Translations under genes and position numbers: made by a program
The notes under the pieces: model-generated
Databases searched by the model: none
What the model saw: only the letters and a program-made list of their open reading frames with translations
Told to the model about the DNA's origin: nothing
Assembly (NCBI GenBank): GCA_003254925.1
Contig: QANZ01032509.1
Coordinates: 55,385 to 119,384, forward strand
Source: Chamaecrista fasciculata
Lineage: Eukaryota > Streptophyta > Magnoliopsida > Fabales > Fabaceae
Reading direction: 5' to 3'
DNA length: 64,000 bases
In this document: positions 36,101-51,874 of the stretch, piece by piece
How positions within the stretch are numbered: position 1 is the first letter of the stretch
How the letters are laid out: every line of letters starts with the position of its first letter

Positions 36101-37094
36101 CGCACGGAGGCTTGAGGTTAGCAGAGTAGAGCTGCTTCTTCAGGTTGGAACGTTCTGTGTGGCAGTTGGTGCCTTAGTAGCAGGTATAGACGTTTTGTCT
36201 CCCTCTCTCTAATGATCAACAGTTCTATCTGTATTATCTGATAAATTATTGCTTTGTTTGACCACCTGGTTGCATGCCATGATAAGCTGTTATTATCATA
36301 AATTCATAATCCTAACTCAATGTTATAACTTTGATTAGCTGTATGATAATTTGAAAAGAAATTCCAGGAGTCAAGCTGAAGGCTCTTAGCTTCAACAAAG
36401 GCATAGTCATGAACCTTGATACACTTAGGTGTTCTGTGTGACTTCTAAGATGTAGAAACTAGAAAAGCTAGTTTATTAAAGTGAATGTTCAGCTTCCTGA
36501 CATTGATAATGTTATTATTATCACCTCTCTCTCTCTCTCTCTTGGAGAGGCTCGTGTTGTTTGGGTTGGCCATAAAACTACTGATAACCAGTGAGAGAGG
36601 ATGGAAGTTCCTAAAGATAACAATTTTCCAGATCGACCTTCCAATAATATGAAATCTGTCGCAAGGTTAAATGTCTTGTAAATAGTGAAGGTGCTAAATA
36701 TGATTATGAACAGAATGACCTGAAAATCTTAGGGAGCCATACCAGACCCTTAAACCCTATCTATAGTGACATGAATAATTTAGTCAAATGGGTAGAACTG
36801 GGTATTGTCTGATCTGAAGCTTACATCAAGATAAACTTTGTTGATTTCAGGTATATTTGGCATGAACCTAAAGTCATATCTTGAAGAACATGTGGTATGT
36901 CATTGTCTCAAGTCTTAATACATGCATGGCTACCTTAGTTCTTCTTGGAGGTTGGGAATTAGTCTTTGTTAAAATTACCTCTTTTGGATTTGATGCAGTT
37001 TGCATTTTGGCTGACAACAGCTGGGATTATTGTTGGTGCGGTTATTGGCTTTTTTCTTATGTATTACTATCTCAAGGCAAGGAAAATACTTTGA
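30103..37094 (+). CDS. MRS2-11: CorA/MRS2-type magnesium transporter, chloroplast (MRS2-11/MGT10)
   Basis: A 13-exon gene for a Mg2+ channel of the CorA/MRS2 superfamily, most like the chloroplast member MRS2-11 (MGT10). Exons: 30103-30507, 30589-30661, 30765-30835, 31562-31647, 31742-31832, 33318-33386, 33834-33914, 34007-34172, 34290-34335, 35461-35541, 36101-36183, 36851-36894 and 36999-37094, giving 463 residues. The N-terminus is rich in Ser/Thr with few acidic residues for the first 80 positions, fitting a plastid transit peptide. Motifs seen are LRPRDIRSVDPS, FDYNRKGGKAFLESLLPRL, EVVEAALLSRIQRLE and FELE. The signature GMN is at 421-423, right after membrane segment 1 (about 397-418). 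Membrane segment 2 is at about 433-458 and a short basic tail ends KARKIL. Introns 5 (about 1.5 kb) and 9 (about 1.1 kb) are the longest. Confidence 0.95.
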
Positions 37095-37510
37095 GGGGAA
37101 GAAACTTCAAATTCAGGTACTAATGATATCACACAAACATTTTCATTACTCTTGCGGACCTTCAAAATTGAGTCGTCTTTGCTGCAGTAACTGCCGTATT
37201 AACTCAGAATCTGAATGACATCTAATTCGTTTTGCAGGTGATAACAAGATTATTCAGCTGTCAGCAGCTGAGATTTGTAGCCAACTGGCCATTGTAGACG
37301 AGGGTAATTCAAATAGACTTTGAAGCATGTGATAGTATTCACATCACTCTAATTTGTAGCCTGTGTAATTTTATGCCACTATGCAGACCAATTTTTACTG
37401 CTTCCTCGAGTTGAGAACGACCGGGAGGCTAGATATATGACTGAATAAAATCTGCCACCAGGAAATTAGAAAAGAGCTTTCATTCTGTGTCTCGAATTAG
37501 AAATAACGAA

Positions 37511-37683
37511 GGGTCCGTTTGGTAGTATGTGAGGTATGTAAAGGAAAGGGTTTTACAAGGGAAAAATTGTGAGGGAAAGGAAAAGTAGTTGAGGGGATGT
37601 AAAGTAGGTAAAAATTGAAAGTGTTTGGTATAAAAAGGTAGGGGAGGGAAAGTAAAATAGANTACATTGTACCAAACGGACCC
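37511..37683. mobile_element. Short MITE with GGGTCCGTTTGGTA ends
   Basis: A 173-base element begins gggtccgtttggta and ends taccaaacggaccc, a perfect 13-14 base terminal inverted repeat. Flanking gaa on both sides is a possible 3-base target-site duplication. The ends and size fit the PIF/Harbinger (Tourist-like) class. One N at 37662 lies inside. No coding capacity. Confidence 0.75.
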
Positions 37684-38221
37684 GAAATTGAATAGCACAT
37701 AAAAGAGCTCCGATGCTTAAGAATCAATGACCAATCAAATTGACTTTGTTTTTTCTTTCTTTTTCCACATCACCGTAGAATTTTACAACATTAAAACCAA
37801 GGGAGTTTCTTAAGTATACCATATGGACGGAAATTTCTGACATGGACAAGTCAGGAATCCGCTCATTCACATGTACAATTCAAACTCTTAAAATGCATCA
37901 TTTTTTAAAAATGAAAATCTAATCTAGGAACGAATTTCCAACTCTAAAGAAAAAAAATGAAGGGTACAAGTACAACTTAGTGCAGTAGGTTTATTAGTTT
38001 GAAGGAGACCCTGTGTGAGAGAGTCTGTAAACCCAGCACAAGTGGAGATCAGCATCAGTAGAAAAGCTCTCATTTTATGATGTAATTTTGGAGAAACTTA
38101 ACCTGGGACTCCCGTGTGAGAAATAGGTACCACTGATTTAGGCAACCCTACATGATTGGGCTTTTCTCTCTCCAAAACATACACATCAAATTCCCTTGGA
38201 AAACCCAGTCCCATATAAGTA

Positions 38222-38450
38222 AATTTACTCTTTAGTCCTTGAATTTATCCCAAAACTGATTTGAATATAAATATTAAAAATACACTTTTTGATCCCTAAT
38301 TATTTTAACATATGTTACTTATTTAGTCTCTGTAGTGGGGACTAAATAGTTTATGTTTTTCAAAACAATCTAAGAGTAAAAAAATATTTTAAATATCTAG
38401 AGACTAAGATATAATTTTGGGATAAATTTAAAGACTAAAAAATATATTTT
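38222..38450. mobile_element. Fold-back MITE between convergent genes
   Basis: The left end 'tttagtccttgaatttatccc' (read in part) and the right end 'gggataaatttaaagactaaa' are inverted repeats. The middle has 'agtctctgtagtggggac'. It is about 230 bases, AT-rich and non-coding, and belongs to the broad 'gggactaaa' type of plant MITEs seen elsewhere in the window. Confidence 0.5.
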
Positions 38451-38518
38451 CTCTGAAGCTCCGAGGACCAGTGAAGCTTTATGCACATAAGCAAACAAGC
38501 CAATTTGCATCTATTTTG

Positions 38519-41876
<3,358 letters not shown>

Positions 41877-42037
41877 TCAGAAAGAGAAGCTTCAAAAACG
41901 ACGAGTCGAGGTTGGCGCTAAGAAAGATTGGAGTGTTTCAGAGGAAAACTAGAAGAAGGCCTTCAGTTGGATTAGGGTTTAGAGTTCTTTTTAGTTTTTA
42001 GGCGATTCTTCAACTTACCGGGAAAAATAAAATTTTT

Positions 42038-42493
42038 GCCAAATACTCACATTGGTCCAAAATGTATAGGGTAGATTACAAATTGGTTCAAAATATTTTA
42101 CTTATTTCAGATTGGTCCTACATGTATAGGGTAAATTACTAAATATAGTCCTATTTCTTTCGTTTTAAGTTCTAATGGCTTAGTTTAGAATTATGAATTG
42201 TTTTTTTACAAGTCTTTTCTCTATTTAATTAGAATTGTTGATAAATGAGATCAAACCAAGTCTTGTAAGTAAGTTATGACTTAAGTAAGTTATGACTTTG
42301 AGTGAAGTTAATTATATTTTTTATTTAAAGTTCGAATGTGATGATTTTAAAATTATTTATTACTTTTGACAAATTTTTTTTATACTTAATTATGACTATA
42401 GACAAACAAAGTCAAATTGTGTTTTAAAAATATAAAAGATGGGACTAAAAGTAAATAATCATGAAAATATTCGACTAATGTAAGTATTTGGCC
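42038..42493. mobile_element. MITE of the 1022/43527/46121 family
   Basis: Starts gccaaatactcacattgg and ends ctaatgtaagtatttggc, an inverted repeat. The interior includes 'tcagattggtcctacatg' and 'gttcgaatgtgatga', shared with the other members. About 455 bases, non-coding. No clear target-site duplication was found. Confidence 0.6.
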
Positions 42494-42649
42494 AAATAAA
42501 ATATATCCCTTATTTGGTACTTTCTAGTTTCACAAATATCTTCAGAATTCGATAGACTACACAGAAGTCTTTAATTGACTGTTAACTGTTAAGTAATGAT
42601 TTGAACATTGACACAAAATCGAGGAAGGCAACAGATGGTTTTTCTTCAG

Positions 42650-42786
42650 GCCAAAAAAAAAAAATAGATGGTTTTTCGCCTCTATAAGATGGCTCTGTTC
42701 TGAAACATATATATATNTGCCAAAAAAAAAAACAGATGGTTTTTCGCCTCTATAAGATGGCTCTGTTCTGAAACATATATATATGT
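42650..42786. repeat. Near-identical direct repeat flanking a single N
   Basis: About 66 bases (from gccaaaaaaaa through gaaacatatatatat) occur at 42650-42716 and again at 42718-42786, separated by one N at 42717. This is the same layout as at 8606 and probably unmerged contig ends. Confidence 0.75.
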
Positions 42787-43160
42787 ATGTCACAGATTAA
42801 TTAACTGAAATGCCATGCCAAAACTTAAAAAGCAAGGGTCCAAATTAAGCACGTGACGATAATTATATATATATAGAATAAAAATAGTAAGTCCAGGTAA
42901 AGGCATTGCCAAAACTTGTAGAATGGAAAATTTCTGCGGTGTGGAATTGGAAAAGAGGATGAAGAATGTGTGCCAGTCATGTTGTTTTGCTTTATATCGT
43001 TATGTTAAAGTATTTGGAATTGTACGTACGTTTGAAAAAGTAGGGATTTTTTGAAGGATTGAGCAAGGAGTTGAAGAATTAAGAAGGGTATTGTTTGTGT
43101 GTGTGTATACATATAAATTGATTAATAATTTAGAGAAGAATTAATTAATCGGGAGAAATA

Positions 43161-46100
43161 ATGGCGGGGACATTATTCCCTGCTGGGCCTGGGATTGTGA
43201 TTGTGATGATAGCCACCATTCATGTTTTGTGTTGGTTGGATGTGTGTGGGATTATGAGTACTAATAATAATAATAATGAAGAAGGAATGTACAATAATGA
43301 TAAGGCCATCACTCTAACACTAGAAAGAGCGTTTCCCGCCAATAATAATAAGAATGGAATGATGAATTTGGGTGAGCTTAGAGCTTTGGACAATGCCAGG
43401 CATCGAAGATTGTTTCATGATGTCTCTTCTTCCATCAATGACACTGATTTCCCCCTCCAAGGTACATATAATCCATACGAAGCCGGGTAGGTATATACAT
43501 ATCAATTCTATTTCTTTCAAATTTATGGCCAAAGTCTCAAATTGGTCTCTTATTTTTTTATTTGTTTCAGATTGGTCATATATATTTTCATAATATTTTA
43601 AATTAGTCTAAAAAATACTAAATGTAGTCGTATCTATTTTATTTCAAGTTCAAATGCGACGAATCTAAAATTACGAGTTTCTTTTGACGAGTACTTTGAA
43701 ATTATCAATAAATGAGATCAAATTGAATTCCAAAAGTGAATAATTCGCTTCACAGTCAAATAAGTTATATCTCTCGTTTCAAGTTAAAATGCGACGAATT
43801 CAAAACAATATACTACTCTTGAAGAGCTCTTTCCTTGTCTAGTTAGAATCCCTAAATGAGGTCAAATTAAATCAGTTCTTAAAAGTACTTTTAGGACCAA
43901 TTTGAAACATCATGAAAATATGTAGAACCAATCTAAAACAAATGAAAGATAAGTGACAAATTTGAAATCTACCCCATCCATAAGGGACCAATTTGAAACT
44001 TTGGCCTAAATTTATATATATCATTGATGAATGAGAGATATTAATAAGTAAAGATATTGCAGGCTTTACTATACAAAGGTGCAATTGGGTACACCACCAA
44101 GAGATTTTCACGTGCAGATAGACACAGGCAGCGATGCTCTCTGGGTTAGCTGTACCCCCTGTATAGGATGCCCCGTCACAACTGATTTCAACGTAATTAA
44201 ATTATTTTTATGTAATTAATTTTGTCTAGCTATATATGCATTGCATTGCATGATGATGGATGAATGACATGTATAGGTAGAGCTGAAGTCTTATGATCCG
44301 ACGAAATCATCATCATATAAAGGAGTATCATGCTGGGACGAGATATGCAACAGAGGGTATGAATCACCAGAGGCTGAGTGTAAGGAGGGAAAGTGCAGTT
44401 ACAAATTCGAGTACGCAGATAGCAGTGTCTCTGAAGGCTATTATGTCTCTGATTTGATTCATTACGCCACTGCTACTTCAAATGGTTCGTCTTCTTCACA
44501 AGTCATATTTGGGTGTAGCACAGAGCTAACAGGGAACTTGGTGAAGAATGAAAGAGGAGTGGATGGGATATTTGGGTTTGGGCCAAGAGATTTATCAGTG
44601 ATATCGCAGCTATCATCAAAAGGAAAGGTGCCAAGAGTGTTCTCTCACTGCCTCAGAGGAGACTCACAAGGTGGAGGCAAGTTGGTTCTTGGTCAGATTG
44701 TCCACCCAAATCTTGTTTACTCTCCACTCATTCCTTCCCTGTATACCTATGCTACCTGCTGCCTTTCATTTCCTTTTCATTCATTTCAATACCATATATT
44801 TACATACCGTGAAAGTGCACTTTTAGTCCCATAAATTTTGCTCAGGTCTCAATTTAGTCCCATTGCTTTTTTTTTTGTTGCACTTTTGATCTCATATCTT
44901 TTGCCCAGGTTGCAATTTTGGTCTCGTATCTTTGGGTCAAATTGCAAAATTGTCTCATATCTTTTGGTCAAATTGCAAAATTGGTCTCATAGTTTTTGAT
45001 CAGATTTAGAATCAGTCCTATATCTTTAGGTCAAGTGGGACTGATGATGGAACTTTTTGCAAGGATATAGGACTAACTCTGCAACTGGACCAAAAGTGAT
45101 AAGGACAAAATCTGCAACCTGAACAAAAGATATTTCCAAAAGTGCAACAAAAAAAGTTATGGGACCAAAAGTGCACTTTTACCTTTACTTACCCTTTTAT
45201 TTTTAATTTCGTTCATTGATTCATTCATTATCTCCTAATAATCCAGGTGCGAACTTAATTCATTAATTAACTACTCTTCCTGCATATGATATTTCAGGCC
45301 TCATTACAATTTAGATCTGAAGAGCATCGATGTGAATGGCAAAAGTCTGGCAATTGAACTCCCCGATTTCCAAACAACTAACAACTTTAACGGAGGCACA
45401 GTTGTTGATTCTGGAACCACCATGGCTTATCTTCCCACCCAAGTTTATGATTTCTTGATCCTAGCCGTCAGTATATATATATATTATATATCCATTGGAA
45501 ATTAATTATTATTAATTTTAATTAATTCAGTGTCCCATGCTTTATTCATTCATTCATTCATACAGATTACAGATGCAATTCCAGCAGGATCTGTTAGGGA
45601 CACCTATGTCTCCCATGGGAGCCTCTGTTTCTTGACAAACTCTAGGTTCAACTTCAACATAAATATTTTATATCATATATATATATTGGATTTTTATTCT
45701 GGTTAATTAATTAATACTCTCTGTCTCTCTTGTTATTTGATCATTCTGTGTTTATATAGCATCTCTGAAGTTTTTCCTAAAGTAAATCTCAACTTTGCTG
45801 GTGGTGCATCCATGGTTTTAAGACCACGGGACTACCTTCTGCAACAGAGTACTTTAGTAAGTATTTCTTCTTCATTATCTTTGATATTCTTTGATTTCAC
45901 CATCACCAATTATAATACTTTATTAATCTATTTTTAATCTTTCCAGATGTTTTGTACGGTGAATTTTCACCACAAATTAAAAACTCGGATTGAATCTTCT
46001 GAAATTTTCCGAAAATATATAGTATCCTCTCATTTTGAAGATTCAAATTTATAAGAGACAATTGATTTGCAATTCACAGTTTTAAAAAGGGAGGCTCAAA

Positions 46101-48041
46101 AATTTAGTTATAAATTTTAAGCCAAATAATCACATTGGTCCCAAAAATATAGGTAAGCTTTCAAATTGATCTTAAATGTTTAATTCGTTTTAGATTAATC
46201 CTACATATTTTTTTTTATCATTTTTTACTTTTTAATCTCAAACTATTGAATATGATCATATCTTTCTTGTTTCAAGTTCGAATATAATAAGTTCAGCACT
46301 ACGAGTTGCTTTTGAGTTTGACGAGTTCTCTCTATCCAGTTAAGATCACCAGTAAACAAAGTCAAATCGAGTCTTGAAGGTAGACCGCTCATTTCACAAT
46401 AAAACGAGTGAAGTTAGACATACTTCTCTCATTTCAAGTGTGAATGTTACAAGCTATGTGTTAGCCTTGAGGAGTTCTTACTATGCCCAATTGGGACTGT
46501 TGGTAAGCGATGTCAAATGGTGCTCCAAAAGTATAAAATATCATACTAAAAGAAATACTTATAAAAAATAACTCGTAATTTTAGACTTGTCAAATTCGAA
46601 CATGAAATAAGAAAGATATAACTAAATTTAATTGTTTGAGACTAAAAATGAAAAAAAAAACGTAGGATCAATAAAAAGTTAAAAACAAATTAAATATGTA
46701 AAATCTATCCATACTTTTAGAGCCAATATGAATATGAATATTGGCCTATATTTTACCTGATCTTATTATTAGCGTACCTAATTTTTAACATGATATCATA
46801 TGAGAAACGGTAAATCTGTGTTACAGAGTGATGGTGAAGAAGGGTGGTGTACGGGCTTTCAGAAAATACAGGGTCCATCTCAAGGGTTAATACTTTTGGG
46901 AGGTACGGTTCCAATATTTTTTCTTGTTAGAAGGATGAAATTTCATTAATAGAAAAATGGCATAAACCATAAGTACGAATAGATAGATCAAGGCATACAT
47001 ATTACAATGAAATCCAACTAAGAGACTCCTAGGACGCATTACATAAGAGAATAATAAAAAATTCAGGCAACACACCAAAAAAAAAAACATCTAAATCCAG
47101 ATATATAAACTCTGATCTACAACCTATGAAATTTGCAATATGGAAACTATACTTTGAGATATTATTCACATTGAAATTGTGTGTGGATGATTAATAATTT
47201 AGTTATGTTCACTGTGAATTATTTGGATGACGTCAAAATAAAGAAAATATTGAATGTTCTTGTAAATATATCAAAGGAGTTTCATTATTAGAATCATAAT
47301 AAATGATAAATAATAACTACTTTAACTATAAATAAATAATATATAAAATATAAATATTAAAATTATAATCATAGTAAATAGTTTTAAATTAATAATGTAT
47401 CACAAATAATTCGTATTACAATAATTTATATTAAGGGATTAAGATTGATAACAACATAATTTTGTAGGGATTAAATAGAGAAAAAAGATTCTAGAGACTA
47501 AATCGAGAAAAAAAAACTTTTTAAGGGACTAATTGGAAAAATATTAATATATAAAGGATCAAAATAAAATAAAATAATTTTACAATCAAAATCGAACTGA
47601 TCTTATAATTTTAAAACTAAAATGATTAATTTGAATTTGTTTTATTTTATCTAACAACAATTACCTTATTCCTCCATTTTCTTTTTCTTTATCTGGGGCA
47701 GATATTGTGTTAAAAGATAGAATCATAGTTTATGATCTGGATGGTCAACGTATTGGATGGGCTGACTATGACTGTGAGTTTTGGCTAAAATTTATTCCAT
47801 AAATGCATGTGGATCAACCATAATTTGTCTGACTGTTATCTATGATTACAATATATCTGATGGAAACAATTTAAGATAAACCATAATTTGTTTGACTAAT
47901 TTTTTTTATTACTTTAAAACAGGCTCGAAGCCATTCAATGTGTCTGTAGTGATAAGTGGTTCAAGTAATAGGCCCCGCATGGCATGGTTATTGGGCTTGG
48001 CTTTCTTCATCTCCCAAATATTGCTCTTCCACTTCTTCTAG
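43161..48041 (+). CDS. Pepsin-like aspartic protease, probably membrane- or GPI-anchored (A36/A39-like)
   Basis: Nine exons: 43161-43486, 44063-44192, 44277-44740, 45298-45466, 45566-45645, 45760-45856, 46827-46902, 47702-47773 and 47923-48041, giving 510 residues of peptidase family A1. A hydrophobic N-terminal segment (about 8-30) acts as a signal. A propeptide-like region with asparagine runs follows, then [11 protein letters not shown]. The two catalytic aspartates are in IDTGSD (Asp129) and VVDSGTT (Asp344). Cysteine-rich [11 protein letters not shown] and [12 protein letters not shown] are typical of the plant nepenthesin-type subgroup. The C-terminus (about 485-510) is hydrophobic after a Ser/Gly/Asn stretch, fitting a GPI signal or a membrane anchor. 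Introns 1, 3 and 6 each carry a MITE. It is the upstream convergent neighbour of ATP10. Confidence 0.93.
43527..44006. mobile_element. MITE with 9-bp TSD in aspartic protease intron 1
   Basis: A 480-base element starts ggccaaagtctcaaattggt and ends accaatttgaaactttggcc, a near-perfect inverted repeat. Flanks caaatttat (43518-43526) and taaatttat (44007-44015) form a 9-base duplication with one mismatch, which points to Mutator-type transposition. It is the best-preserved member of the family also found at 1022, 42038 and 46121. Confidence 0.75.
44812..45180. mobile_element. Fold-back MITE in aspartic protease intron 3
   Basis: The left end aaagtgcacttttagtccca and the right end gggaccaaaagtgcactttt are inverted repeats. 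The interior has repeated 'tctcatatcttttg' phrases. Related sequence ('agttatgggaccaaa', 'gcaaaagttatgggac') occurs at 60640-60760. No coding capacity. Confidence 0.65.
46121..46745. mobile_element. MITE of the 1022 family in aspartic protease intron 6
   Basis: Starts gccaaataatcacattggtc and ends gccaatatgaatatgaatattggc, with inverted similarity extending inward ('ttcaagttcgaatataata' against 'caaattcgaacatgaaata'). It is the longest member (about 625 bases). Non-coding. Confidence 0.55.
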
Positions 48042-48863
48042 CATTCAGACTTTGATATTTAACTACAATTTTTTTTCCATATATTCTATATTTTCTTTAA
48101 TATTTAATATTATATGAATATAATTCTCTTTTTCATAGTTCTTCAAATTTAATAACTTGAGTGCTAGGCAGAAAGTAATAGAATTAGTGCCTGGATCTGA
48201 ACACTATACTTCTTTAAAGTATAGTTCTTAGAGGGGACTAGTCTCTACTGAAGTAACATAATACTAAAAAATGGGAAATGGGCTAGTGAATTGAAAATGC
48301 TACTAGAAAGTAGGAATTGAACATAATTAAAATTCAAATGATGTAACAAGCTTCCCTCACACGTGGCTTCACTTCTTTCTTCTAGAATATTTCAGCAGTG
48401 GCTTGGCTATATCAGGTTGAAACTTGAAAACATAACAGAAAAATGCCCTGGTGGCTGGTAGTAAAGGTGAGATAGGGACATGGCTAGTATTGAGACATCA
48501 AACCCTTCAATATATATATTAACTACAGAACTATGAATACTACGGGTTTTCATTTGAATTCTGAAACTGTTAATTCTGTGGGAAGACAAAAAAAAGCAAC
48601 AATTTTGAACAATTCACAGTATAGATGGTAAGATGGCCTATGAAAATCTTTAACAAGCTCGTCATCCTCAAAATCTCTGCAAATGCAGATACAAACGTGA
48701 CTAATGAATAAATAGAATGAGGTGTAAGAAGAATTAAGGTTTTGAGAACATCGTATAATATGGCTGCAGCAAGGTAACGAGCCACAGATAGAGAGCTTAA
48801 AACACCACAGCAGAAATTTTCAGTCAAGTTAGCTAGCACCCCAATAGATAGAGAGCTTTTACC
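48042..48863. other. Convergent 3' region between aspartic protease and ATP10
   Basis: Contains the two 3' ends. No coding exon, RNA gene or repeat stands out, beyond A/T-rich polyadenylation-type sequence near 48070-48140. Confidence 0.5.
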
Positions 48864-49434
48864 TCATTCTTTAAGAAGAAGTGATGTGCAATGACGAAGG
48901 GACGACAGCTCATCTTCTGATGCCATTCCAAAGCCTTGCCATCTAATTCTACCAAATTTATCAAGCAGAAAGATATACCTGTAGAAATAAGACGTTAAGA
49001 ACAATAATCAAACTATAGAAATAAACTAATCAGTTATCATGACTGGTTAAGCAAGGAAAAGCATCTATATTCTATACCCAGTGAGAAGATTTCGTATCTG
49101 CAGTTCTTTTCTGAAGTAATAGTGATCACCAAATGAATATACCACCTGCTTCTGAAGTGTATCCTTGCTTTCATTGTGATTAGATCTCTTAATTGTCCAG
49201 AGAAGCAAACGCTTTATAGGACTCCGACATAAGAGCCATGAGTCTATAAATGATACCTGATGGATGAGATAAATATTTCCATTATAGATTTGACACATCA
49301 TTCACAATGTGGAAATAGATAGAACTAAATGACTCATCTATGGTGTATATTATCTCTATATATTCAATCTGTAAGATAAATCCATAGAGTTGTGAGTGAC
49401 AATCTTATGCAGTGATTCAAATGCCATATCTATG

Positions 49435-49470
<36 letters not shown>

Positions 49471-51874
49471 AAATAATGGCCAAACTGCACAACTGTAACT
49501 GTGTAAACATGAAAGGTTTTCCTAGGCTGTGATATGTGAGCAGAAAATGCAAAACCACCTTCATGTTACAATAAGAACTGGAGGGGAGGGAATAGGGAAG
49601 TCATTAAGAGGCTCCACTAAAAAGGACAAAACAAATGAATCTAAGAATAATTTCTGACCAGAAACATGGTAGGATATACGAAAACATCTAAAACAAAAAT
49701 GGGGTGAATTGTCCACTTTCTTGGTAACTTCCATGCACTTAAACACGTATTTTGACAAACATAGTTAGAAAACATCTTTAAGCACTACTCAACATACCTT
49801 TTCTACAGAAGTTCATAAACAAGCATATGAACAGTGGGCAGTAGAAGCCGTTATCACATCATTCAAGTAATTAACCCATGTTACATTTATCTTTGGTTCA
49901 TGGCTATGGTACAAGACCTCAATAATGGACTATTATATATGAAGCGGGTGACTACAGCTATGTGTTTGAAAGAAAAACTGATCAGAAAGGATGAGAATAA
50001 AATGCAAAGAAACAGAAACAATTAGATAAATACCTCATACATACGAACATTTTTTGATTCACCAAATGCTTCAATAAATGGCATGCTCCACGATTTGGTC
50101 ATCGCCTATCAAGGTAAAGAATGGAAGTTTAATGCAGCAACAGTAGGCCAAAACCCATCCATTAAATATGTTATAAGAAATACATAGAACATTTATGTAC
50201 ATATCCCTTTATATTCGTTTCCTTTCCCAGAGATTGAATAGGTACTCCTCTCTCAGTAATTGAAATTCTACAAGAAAATGATTGCAGTATTAATTAGGAT
50301 AATACTTAAACCAACTGTCAAATTTTTCCTGGAAAGTAGGCAAAAAATGTAGCTCTCCAAGTCATATATCAGACTTTACCATTTAATGCTTTTTGTATTG
50401 TTATTCACCCTCTGTTTTCTCTTAAGAAAATACCCACTTTTTACAGGAACAGATAGCAACAATAATGCACCTCAGAAAACAAATTAAATAGTAAGAAATA
50501 CATCAACCACTAATACAGTTTGATGTGCACACAATACGATAAAAATACCATTTAAAAGATACATTGATGGTACTGGCTGAAATTTGATGGGCACACAATA
50601 CGATTTTGTATATAATAAAAGCAACATTTTACGAAACAGTATCTCAATTCATTACCTGGGAGTTTGCTCGAAATGACAGACAAAGTAAAGATGCCTTGGC
50701 GACCGATTCAGAATTAACTATGTTTTCACATTGACGGATAGGAAGCTTTGTTATTTTACCAAGGGAGTCCACAACTTCAAAATCAGGAAACTTCACCGCT
50801 ATCGCGGCAGGAACTATCACTTTATTTGCTTTACCAATCTGCAAACATATCACAAACATCCAAAGACATAACTTCAGTAGAAAGCAAGTGATAACATGCT
50901 TTTTGGATAAAGAAATGTCTATTGATTGATTTGAAACAAATGGCCATTTTGATGCAAAATTAGAAGAAAATTCAGACAAAATGGTATTTGCACATAACAG
51001 CTGCCTCCGACATATTATGATAGTTTTTTTTTTTAATATCTGTAGATAATCTCTCCTCTCCTATTTCTCTGCAAATGACAAGTATTTTAAACTTTTGAAT
51101 TCCTCCCTGATCTCTAATCTTCCGTTGGGATCTTAGCCTTTCATATATATATATATATATTATATATATATATACTCACTTACACTCTCAATACAATGAA
51201 TCCTTATTCTCTCATCTCTTGGTTTTATCAAAGAGTTCAATAAGAAGCATTATGAGAAAGAAAAAAAAGGGGCTAGTCGTTAACAAGTAGGATACACTTT
51301 TAAAAGAGAAAGCTTAAATAGTCCAGTTTGAATACATTACTAATACACAATACCTTGCCACCATGTTTCTCGAGCTCAGCCATATCAGCGAAGTACCCTC
51401 TATTCATCTCATCCGCACTGCCCAAAATCCCATCAACATCAATGACTACACTACGAGGTCAATTGAATTCTACAAAGTAAAAATTAGACTTACAGTCGAG
51501 CACGCTCCTTTTCGATTGATTCCTTCTTTCCCAACTACAACCATATAATTAAATTTTCAGCAGGGTTAGTTAAGCAAAAAACCTTGAGTCTAATCATAGG
51601 TGGAACATTAATAAAAAAACATAGAGGAATTCATTGCAAGAAACTGTGGTTTTTTCGGAATTTTCTTGAGCACCAATCGAAGATTAAGCGAATGAAGAGA
51701 AAAAGAGGGCACCTGATAGAAATCGAGGAAACGATTAGAAGCCAACTGAGCCAAATGCTGTGAAGGAAGTAGGTGGAGCTTGTCATTTTGCCTAGTGTGT
51801 TGTGAGGCAAAGATCGAAGCTCTGATAGCGAAAGAGTGGGGTATCAATCGCTTCGACTTCGACGCCAGCATCAT
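48864..51874 (-). CDS. ATP10: Mitochondrial ATP synthase assembly factor ATP10
   Basis: Seven exons on the minus strand: 51713-51874, 51494-51534, 51354-51417, 50656-50838, 50034-50105, 49078-49256 and 48864-48978, giving 271 residues. Homologue of yeast Atp10, which assists assembly of the membrane-embedded Fo sector in mitochondria. The first 55 residues are basic, Ser/Arg-rich and poor in acids, as in a mitochondrial presequence. Family-like stretches are ERARLADEMNRGYFADM, LSFRANSQ, MPFIEAFG, VSFIDSWLLC and a C-terminal YIFLLDKFGRIRWQGFG, typical of Atp10 proteins ending in a thioredoxin-like strand. Two ATG codons are adjacent (51874 and 51871). It converges with the aspartic protease gene; as far as I recall, the Arabidopsis homologues are also neighbours. 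Confidence 0.9.
49434..49471. repeat. (TA)n(GA)n microsatellite in ATP10 intron
   Basis: About eight TA units are followed by about twelve GA units, in the intron between exons 5 and 6 of ATP10. Useful only as a polymorphic marker. A second TA-only tract lies at 51147-51173. Confidence 0.9.

Larger units (their letters stand above)
37095..38518. other. Intergenic region between MRS2-11 and SRPK
   Basis: The genes converge here, so both 3' UTRs fall in this stretch. The MRS2-11 3' region may be spliced (tgcag near 37237). A Harbinger-like MITE lies at 37511-37683 and a fold-back element at 38222-38450. No further coding sequence is seen. Confidence 0.5.

Noticed and set aside
46900..47100. 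Possible LINE/SINE tail in intron 7 of the aspartic protease
   Set aside because: There is a weak A-rich end and some resemblance to sequence near 52160, but no target-site duplication, promoter boxes or reverse transcriptase text was found.
51147..51180. TA repeat as a possible regulatory element
   Set aside because: It is a plain microsatellite inside an ATP10 intron with no associated motif.
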